Positions 1 through 4,442 of a stretch of DNA of 6,711 nt are shown piece by piece (the first letter of the stretch is position 1; each line of letters begins with the position of its first letter). This stretch comes from Pirellulales bacterium (lineage in GTDB: Bacteria; Planctomycetota; Planctomycetia; Pirellulales; JALHPA01), in the NCBI GenBank assembly GCA_022842745.1, contig JALHPA010000147.1, forward strand, positions 1 through 6,711, written 5' to 3'. The position numbers were made by a program, and so were the translations under genes. The notes beneath the pieces were generated by a model, which did no database searches, was not told the origin of the DNA, and saw nothing but the letters and a program-made list of their open reading frames with translations.

Positions 1-73
1 GGCGGCCAGAGCGTTGGGCGGGCCGTCCGATAGCGTGGTTTCGAATCCTTGTCACGATTTTTCGCGGTCAGTC

Positions 74-358
74 ATGGGCGTGGTGCTGCAAGTAGCCAGC
101 GGGACGATGGCCGGGCGGCGGATGCATTTGCTGGCGGGGCAGGTGCTGCAGGTCGGGCGGACGGAATGGTCCGATTTCGCCATTCCGGGGGACGCCGCGA
201 TGGCGGACGTGCATTTCACGCTGCAGTTTCAAGGGGGGGGCTGCCGGTTGCGCGATCTGGGCGCGCCGGGGGGGACGATCGTCAACGGGAAGCTGGTGAC
301 GGAGACCCAGGTTCGGCACGGGGATCGGATTACGGCGGGGAAAACGACGTTTCACTAG
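74..358 (+). CDS. Small stand-alone FHA-domain protein
   Basis: This 94-residue protein is essentially one forkhead-associated (FHA) domain. FHA domains usually bind phosphothreonine peptides and serve as adaptors in signalling and in type III/VI secretion. Visible signatures are GR at residues 28-29, the ADVH segment at 44-47 (usual form SRxH), DLG at 61-63, GGT at 66-68 (usual NGT), NG at 71-72 and the closing GDRI strand at 83-86. The conserved Ser of SRxH is Ala and the Asn of NGT is Gly, so phosphopeptide binding is doubtful. The ATG at 74 is chosen because the domain begins just after it. The frame is open upstream to base 2 and a TTG at 14 is possible, but those extra residues do not look domain-like. 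No clear Shine-Dalgarno is seen. The next gene starts three bases after the stop, implying co-transcription. An upstream partner may lie outside the window. Confidence 0.8.
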   Translation: MGVVLQVASGTMAGRRMHLLAGQVLQVGRTEWSDFAIPGDAAMADVHFTLQFQGGGCRLRDLGAPGGTIVNGKLVTETQVRHGDRITAGKTTFH

Positions 359-361
359 AGC

Positions 362-1024
362 GTGGCGGGGACAGCGGTGGGGAGCGCGGCGGCGACTGGC
401 GGTGGCACAACGGCCGCAGGGCCGACGGCCGGGGCCAGCGGGTTCGTGCGGGTGGAGGCGGCATGCGCGGCGGAAATTTGCACGGCTTTTCAGTTGGACG
501 CCGATGCCCAGTCGATGTTGACAGAGACAATCACTCCGCGGGCGTTTGTCGAGCGACTCGTGGAACGGGAGCTATGGTCGGACGCGCTGCGTTTCATGGC
601 CCATGCGCTGCCGAAACGGGAAGCGGTATGGTGGGCTTGCCAGTGCGTGCGGAGCGCGGCGGGCCCGGCGGTCGTGGGGAAGGACGCCGCGGCGATCGCG
701 GCCGCGGAGGCGTGGGTCAAGGAACCGACGGAAGAACATCGCGTGGCGGCGATGCGGGGGGCCGAGGGGACGCGCCACGACACCGCCGCAGGTTGGGCCG
801 CGGCGGCGGCGGCGTGGAGCGGGGGGAGCCTGACGGCCCCGGAACTGCCGGTCGTGCCGCCTGGGCCGTGGCTGACGGCGCAAGCGGCTTTTGGAGCGAT
901 CCGGTTCGCGACGATCGCCAAGGGGATTGCCAAAGCATCCCAAACCCAAGGCGAGTTCGTCGCGATGGCGGTGGAAATCGCCGACGCGAAGAATAGTTGG
1001 GATGGGGCCGGGGGTGGGGGCTGA
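362..1024 (+). CDS. DUF6931-like protein, Ala-rich
   Basis: A 220-residue soluble protein beginning with GTG three bases after the FHA gene's stop, probably translationally coupled because no ribosome binding site is visible. After an Ala/Gly/Thr-rich, probably disordered leader (residues 1-27), it carries the block I associate with DUF6931: a leucine/arginine helix near 58-80 followed by ALPKREAVWWACQCVR at 82-97. Next come AEAWVKEP at 115-122 and an AAAAAWSGGSL segment near 147-157. Family members that I recall are about this size, have no known enzymatic activity, and can lie in type VI secretion-like gene clusters. Here the FHA neighbour fits that setting, but no secretion core gene is visible. 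The C-terminus ends in WDGAGGGG, encoded by a G-run cluster. The family assignment is from memory of the motif; the function is unknown. Confidence 0.75.
   Translation: MAGTAVGSAAATGGGTTAAGPTAGASGFVRVEAACAAEICTAFQLDADAQSMLTETITPRAFVERLVERELWSDALRFMAHALPKREAVWWACQCVRSAAGPAVVGKDAAAIAAAEAWVKEPTEEHRVAAMRGAEGTRHDTAAGWAAAAAAWSGGSLTAPELPVVPPGPWLTAQAAFGAIRFATIAKGIAKASQTQGEFVAMAVEIADAKNSWDGAGGGG
999..1020 (+). other. G-quadruplex-capable motif at a convergent gene junction
   Basis: Four G-runs of 3, 4, 5 and 5 bases are separated by loops of 2, 2 and 1 bases. This is a canonical short-loop quadruplex pattern on the + strand. It covers the last codons of the DUF6931-like gene and ends just before its stop. 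The convergent M91 gene ends 19 bases beyond that stop, and no intrinsic terminator is seen in the gap. Whether the motif folds or acts in transcription is inference. Confidence 0.5.
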
Positions 1025-1043
1025 GGGACCTGGTTTTGGCTTG

Positions 1044-2036
1044 TTAAGGGGAGCTGGCTCGGTCGAAGGCGCGCATTTTGTTTTCGTGGGCCTGGCTAGC
1101 GCGTTTGGTTTCTTCCGCGAGTTGGCGGAGGGGGTTGAATTTGGCCATTCCGGGGCCGATGGAGGCGAGCGCGCCGAAGAATTGGGGCATGCGCAAGCGG
1201 AGGTTGCCGATCAGCCCGCGGGCGCCGGGGGCGGGGACCTCGGGGCTGTCCAGGAATTTGTCGGAGTTCTTGAGGACGTCGCTACCGTGATTGGCGCGGA
1301 GGGCGGTTTGTTTTTTCTCGGAGAGGTAAATGTTGGTGACGACGACGGCGGTGAATTCCTCCTGGTTGTCGTAGTCGTTGCTCATCTTGAAGCCGGTCGT
1401 GCTGACCCCTTGGGTTGCACGGATGGCATGGACCATTTCGTGGAACAGTATTTCGTCGGGATTCATGCCTGGGCCTTGGGAGCGCAGGCGTTCCGGTGAA
1501 AAGAAGACCTGGGCGTCGCTTCCGCTCCCTGCGCCGACGCGATTGGTTTTGTTTTTCCGGGTTCCGGCGTACATGCCGAGGGACATGGCGCTGGCGGGGA
1601 CGTCATCGAGCTGGACGGCGTTTTTGTGGTATTTGACCCACATTTTCAGCGAGGGGAGGAAGTCGATGGGGAGGATTTGGATCGTGAATCCGCCGTTGGT
1701 TTCGCGGAGCAGGGCCTTGCCGGACTCGCGGCCGGCGATTTCGCCCAGGGCGGCAAGCATGGTCTTTTCGTGCCGGGTCTTGAAGATTGCGTAGCTTGCG
1801 CGGTCGCGCTGAAAGCCGCGGTTGCGGCGGGGATCGTACATCGAGACCCAATCCATGAAGCTGGGAAAGCCGATGACAACATTGGGAAAACCAGGCAGGG
1901 GGAGTTCCTCGATCGGATCCTCGATCCGGGAATGGAGCGGGCGATCGAACATGTCGAGCGGTCGGTCGTGGCGGTCCAACGAGCGGCCTTTGGAATCGAG
2001 CGGACGTCCTCGTAAATCGCGATCGGGACCGGACAT
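1044..2036 (-). CDS. M91-family zinc metallopeptidase (effector/toxin-like)
   Basis: A 330-residue predicted zinc protease. The HEMVH motif at residues 199-203 supplies the two zinc-binding His and the catalytic Glu. A downstream EEF at 226-228, inside NQEEFTAVVVTNIYLSE, probably gives the third ligand. The preceding GSGSDAQVFFSPERL (170-184) and the NPDEILFHE lead-in match the M91 pattern. M91 includes the type III effector NleD and appears in toxin-like proteins, so a role as a secreted effector is plausible but unproven; the substrate is unknown. No signal peptide or membrane helix is visible. Residues 10-37 hold four tandem seven-residue repeats. The C-terminal third (about 265-330) is basic and not recognised. 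The ATG has a strong AAGGAGG five bases upstream. The gene converges on the FHA/DUF6931 pair and follows the EamA exporter on the same strand after a 150-base gap. Confidence 0.85.
   Translation of the reverse strand: MSGPDRDLRGRPLDSKGRSLDRHDRPLDMFDRPLHSRIEDPIEELPLPGFPNVVIGFPSFMDWVSMYDPRRNRGFQRDRASYAIFKTRHEKTMLAALGEIAGRESGKALLRETNGGFTIQILPIDFLPSLKMWVKYHKNAVQLDDVPASAMSLGMYAGTRKNKTNRVGAGSGSDAQVFFSPERLRSQGPGMNPDEILFHEMVHAIRATQGVSTTGFKMSNDYDNQEEFTAVVVTNIYLSEKKQTALRANHGSDVLKNSDKFLDSPEVPAPGARGLIGNLRLRMPQFFGALASIGPGMAKFNPLRQLAEETKRASQAHENKMRAFDRASSP
1926..2009 (-). repeat. Four tandem heptapeptide repeats in the M91 N-terminus
   Basis: Residues 10-37 of the M91 protein read as four in-register seven-residue units: GRPLDSK, GRSLDRH, DRPLDMF and DRPLHSR (consensus [GD]R[PS]L[DH]xx). 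At DNA level the period is 21 bases. The Arg and Leu positions are invariant, while the codons vary; for example Leu is CTC in three units and TTG in one. This indicates an older repeat held by protein-level selection and not a fresh duplication. The role is unknown; a secretion or binding tag is one possibility. Confidence 0.8.
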
Positions 2037-2041
2037 GGGCG

Positions 2042-2048
2042 CCTCCTT
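2042..2048 (-). promoter_or_regulatory. Shine-Dalgarno for the M91 gene
   Basis: On the minus strand AAGGAGG lies five bases before the ATG at 2036. It is the strongest ribosome binding site in the window, and it fixes the start so that the heptapeptide repeats fall within the protein. Confidence 0.8.
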
Positions 2049-2186
2049 ACAAGTGGGGTGGGATCGGCGAGGCGGTGAAACGGACTCGCCGGGTTCAATC
2101 GCCGCAACGCTATTGAGCGCATGGGGAGGCGCGTTGTTACAGGCAAAATCGCGCGAATGAGAATTTGAAGTTGCGGCTGGTGAGAA

Positions 2187-3227
2187 TCAACCGCATTCGG
2201 CGCTGGCGGGGTCGATGGTGGGATCGAGGGAGTGGGGAGTGGGATCGGAAGCTGGGCGGTTGGCTTCTGTCAGAACTGGGGAGGGGCGCCAAGCGACGAG
2301 CGCGACGGCGCTGACGATCATTGCGGTTGCGACTCCAAGGTTTGCCGTGACAGGTTCGCCGCCGAGACCCGCGCCGACGACGACCGCGACAAGCGGGTTG
2401 ACGTAGGCGTAGGTGGAAACGATTGCCGGGCGGGCCACGCGGAGCAGCCACATATAGGTGGTGAAGGCCAGCAGCGAGCCGAAAATAGTCAGGTAGGCGA
2501 GAGAAAACCAGCTTGGCCAGGAAATTGCCGACAGGTCGAGTCGGTTGACTTCTCCGAGCGCGACGCCGGTGACTAACATCAATCCGCCGCCGCAAAGCAT
2601 TTGCAAGGCGGTCGTGAGGAGGGGGGGGTCGACGTGCCTGGTGCGGCGCGAGAAGAGGGAGCCGAGCGTCCAGCTCATGGTCGCTCCGCACATGGCCGCG
2701 AGGGCGAGCCAGGGGGCGGAGCTATCCTCCTTGGGGGCTTCGATCAGCAGGACTACGCCGACGAAACCGAGAACGATTCCGGCCGTCATCCGCTTGCTGG
2801 GGCGCGAACCGCCAAAGAACAGCCAGTCGAAGATCGCCATCCAGAGGGGCGTGCTGGTGATAACCAATGCCGCAGTGCTGGAGGGGATCCATTGTTCGGC
2901 CCAGGTGACGAGGCCGTTGCCGCCCAAGAGCAGCAGGGCGCCCAGAAAGAGGGCGCTGGTCCATTCGCGCCGGTCTGGCCGCCGGGCACCGCGGGCCAAC
3001 AGCCAGACAAACAAGATTCCACCGGCCGCGCTGTAGCGGACGCCGGCCATCAGAAAGGGGGGAATGGTCTCGACTCCCACCCGGATGGCAAGATAGGTCG
3101 AGCCCCATACCAGGTAGATGACGAGCATGCCGGCCACAATTCCCCACGGCAGGGGCCGCGAAGCCCGCGGCGGGGGCGCGTCCTGGGCCGGCTGCGGAGC
3201 GGCGGAAAGGGTGTTGTACGTTCCCAA
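2187..3227 (-). CDS. EamA/DMT-family exporter, YedA-like
   Basis: An inner-membrane transporter with two EamA repeats and about ten helices; known family members export metabolites, amino acids or drugs. Numbering from the TTG start gives 346 residues. The first repeat opens with YLVWGSTYLAIRVG (residues 38-51) and PPFLMAGVRYSAAGG, followed by LLGGNGLVTWAEQ near 100-112. The second ends with STYAYVNPLVAVVVGAGLGGE (271-291). These blocks resemble E. coli YedA closely as I recall it; the substrate cannot be told. About 30 Pro/Asp-rich residues follow the last helix. The start is uncertain. TTG at 3227 leaves a plausible short cytoplasmic leader but has only a weak ribosome binding site. A GTG at 3137, preceded by GGGGA, would begin right at helix 1. 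The longer frame to 3491 looks non-coding and would overlap the divergent gene. Confidence 0.88.
   Translation of the reverse strand: MGTYNTLSAAPQPAQDAPPPRASRPLPWGIVAGMLVIYLVWGSTYLAIRVGVETIPPFLMAGVRYSAAGGILFVWLLARGARRPDRREWTSALFLGALLLLGGNGLVTWAEQWIPSSTAALVITSTPLWMAIFDWLFFGGSRPSKRMTAGIVLGFVGVVLLIEAPKEDSSAPWLALAAMCGATMSWTLGSLFSRRTRHVDPPLLTTALQMLCGGGLMLVTGVALGEVNRLDLSAISWPSWFSLAYLTIFGSLLAFTTYMWLLRVARPAIVSTYAYVNPLVAVVVGAGLGGEPVTANLGVATAMIVSAVALVAWRPSPVLTEANRPASDPTPHSLDPTIDPASAECG
2220..2243 (+). other. G-quadruplex-capable motif near the exporter's 3' end
   Basis: G-runs of 3, 3, 4 and 3 are separated by loops of 5, 3 and 3 bases on the + strand, which is the template strand of the exporter gene. 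It overlaps two copies of GTGGGATCG (2218-2226 and 2239-2247, offset 21) and encodes the low-complexity DPT-rich tail. No function can be assigned from sequence. Confidence 0.4.
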
Positions 3228-3380
3228 TAGTTTTCCGCCAGGCTCGAATTGCGATCTAGGCTTGTCTTGGCCGACTTGAAACCGGAGGGCTTCTGCCGCA
3301 GTAGAGATTATCGCGGACCGTGGCTTGGAGCCAGACGCCGCCGATGCAGAGCCTTGGAAGTTCCTCACCGGATTCTCCGC

Positions 3381-3995
3381 ATGACACGAAAACGATGGAT
3401 GGTGGGTCTGGCCGGATGCGTTTTGGCGGCGTTTGCGGCCGTGGCGATGTGGCGAGCGATGCGGCTGCCTGCCCCGGAAGAGGCGGATCAACGGGGTTTG
3501 GTTCGCTGGCTGGTGACGAGGGATCTAGAGGAAGAGGAGGTCGAGACCCAGAACCGGCTGCTGGCACGGGTGGAAGCGGAGTTGCGAACTGGGGTGGACC
3601 TGGCTAGTGCCCAGTCGGAATTGACTCCGGAACAGTTCCAGCAGTTGCTGCGAAACGCGGATATTTTGGCGCGGCGGTGGTTTGCCGGCCAGGTGGATCG
3701 CTATTTTGGGCAGCCTGAGGAGCTGCGAGCGGAGTTTCTCGAGGGTCAGATCGACGAATTGCAAGGCTCCGGGATCGGCCAAAGCCTGGCCTCGCTGACG
3801 GCGGAGGCGGGGGGCAAGCCGGAGGGCGTTTCCGGGACCGGGGGCTGGACGAAGCTTTCGGGACGGGTGGAGCGGTGGATATCCTCGTTCGACGAAAAAA
3901 ACCAGAGCAAAGCCCGACGATGGGTGGCGGCCGCTCAAAGCGCCTTGTTTCTGCGAACGGTGCGGGGGCTGTTCCGATCCCCCCAATTCGACTGA
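3381..3995 (+). CDS. Single-pass membrane-anchored protein of unknown function
   Basis: I do not recognise a named family. The 204-residue product has a basic start (MTRKRW), one hydrophobic helix at about residues 7-23 and a hydrophilic, mainly helical remainder that is probably periplasmic. A charged segment at 48-70 (LEEEEVETQNRLLARVEAEL) could form a short coiled coil. The stretch at 82-127, including LTPEQFQQLLRNADILARRWF and EFLEGQIDEL, resembles unannotated planctomycete proteins I have seen, but I cannot name the family. LAGC at 10-13 looks like a lipobox. However, too few hydrophobic residues precede the Cys and the hydrophobic run continues beyond it, so a membrane anchor is likelier. 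ATG 3381 is chosen because the anchor begins there; the in-frame region back to 3249 looks non-coding. The ribosome binding site is weak. The gene is divergent from the exporter, with about 150 bases between starts. Confidence 0.75.
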   Translation: MTRKRWMVGLAGCVLAAFAAVAMWRAMRLPAPEEADQRGLVRWLVTRDLEEEEVETQNRLLARVEAELRTGVDLASAQSELTPEQFQQLLRNADILARRWFAGQVDRYFGQPEELRAEFLEGQIDELQGSGIGQSLASLTAEAGGKPEGVSGTGGWTKLSGRVERWISSFDEKNQSKARRWVAAAQSALFLRTVRGLFRSPQFD

Positions 3996-4093
3996 ATTGA
4001 ACCGGACGGAAGGAAAAATCCACATCGCCGGTCATGGCTGTCGCAACCGGATTGGCCGCCGTTGACGGTAATTTCTGGTAAGGACGGCAAAAA

Positions 4094-4121
4094 TTGACTG
4101 TGGCCCAATTTGACCTAAAGT
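4094..4121 (+). promoter_or_regulatory. Candidate sigma70-type promoter for the Flp pilin gene
   Basis: TTGACT (4094-4099, five of six consensus positions) is followed after 16 bases by TAAAGT (4116-4121, four of six). Transcription would begin near 4128 and give a leader of about 50 bases before the pilin ATG. It lies in the 182-base gap after the membrane-protein gene. A sigma54 reading of the overlapping TGGCCC was tested and fails at the -12 element. Confidence 0.4.
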
Positions 4122-4177
4122 TGGGGTGCGGGCAGGTTTTATCTCTCGTCAACCGCCGATTCCGGCATGGGTGTGTT

Positions 4178-4360
4178 ATGAAACGTTTTTTTCTTCAACT
4201 GTGGCGCGAGGAATGCGCGGCCACAGCCGTTGAATACGCGGTGTTGCTGGCACTGATCCTAGTCGCCGTCATCGCTGCCATTGGGTCCGTTGGAGCGCAA
4301 ACGGGTGGTATGTGGGGCACCATCGATTCCGATTTGCAAGCCGCGGGCTTCGGCAGTTAG
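4178..4360 (+). CDS. Flp/Fap-type (type IVb) pilin subunit
   Basis: A 60-residue prepilin. A short basic leader (MKRFFLQLWREECA) is followed by the type IVb core ATAVEY at residues 15-20 and a hydrophobic helix to about residue 40 (AVLLALILVAVIAAIGSVG). Flp pilins polymerise into tight-adherence (Tad) pili after a dedicated peptidase cuts the leader just before the segment that ends in EY. Here that cut would fall between Ala14 and Ala15, with Ala in place of the usual Gly. Residues 41-60 form a short polar tail that ends GFGS. ATG 4178 is chosen over a TTG at 4094 because 4094 coincides with a promoter-like -35 element and would bury the leader. The gene has its own candidate promoter and terminator, and no tad assembly genes lie nearby, so it appears to be a single-gene unit that depends on machinery encoded elsewhere. 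Confidence 0.9.
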   Translation: MKRFFLQLWREECAATAVEYAVLLALILVAVIAAIGSVGAQTGGMWGTIDSDLQAAGFGS

Positions 4361-4395
4361 CCGCGCACAAGTTGACAATTTGAGCGTACGAAACA

Positions 4396-4425
4396 CCCCC
4401 GAGTTCAACTCGGGGGTTTTTCTTT
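4396..4425 (+). terminator. Rho-independent terminator after the Flp pilin gene
   Basis: An eight-base-pair perfect stem (CCCCCGAG at 4396-4403 with CTCGGGGG at 4409-4416) and a five-base loop are followed by TTTTTCTTT (4417-4425). It lies 35 bases after the pilin stop. The leftward symporter gene ends 17 bases further on, and the opposite side of the stem is A-rich, so it may also work weakly on that transcript. Confidence 0.92.
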
Positions 4426-4442
4426 GGATGGGGAGCGAATTG

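Noticed and set aside
1..33. Possible C-terminal end of an upstream gene (frame 1, stop at 31-33)
   Set aside because: Only ten codons are visible and nothing identifies them; another frame is also open at the edge, so no gene can be supported.
49..996. 315-codon open frame on the + strand overlapping the FHA and DUF6931-like genes
   Set aside because: The product is Arg/Gly-rich low-complexity sequence with no domain, as expected from an out-of-frame reading of GC-rich genes. The overlapping frames give recognisable proteins.
3408..3419. Lipobox-like LAGC in the membrane-anchored protein
   Set aside because: Too few hydrophobic residues precede the Cys, and the hydrophobic stretch continues after it, which fits a transmembrane anchor better than a lipoprotein signal.
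4100..4115. Sigma54-like TGGCCC element upstream of the pilin
   Set aside because: The GG is not followed by GC at the required ten-base distance.
3996..4177. Riboswitch (for example cyclic-di-GMP) in the gap before the pilin gene
   Set aside because: No conserved aptamer core or paired-stem pattern was recognisable.
4372..4377. Perfect TTGACA just after the pilin stop
   Set aside because: No -10 element occurs at 15-19 bases and the intrinsic terminator begins 19 bases later, so it is not a usable promoter.
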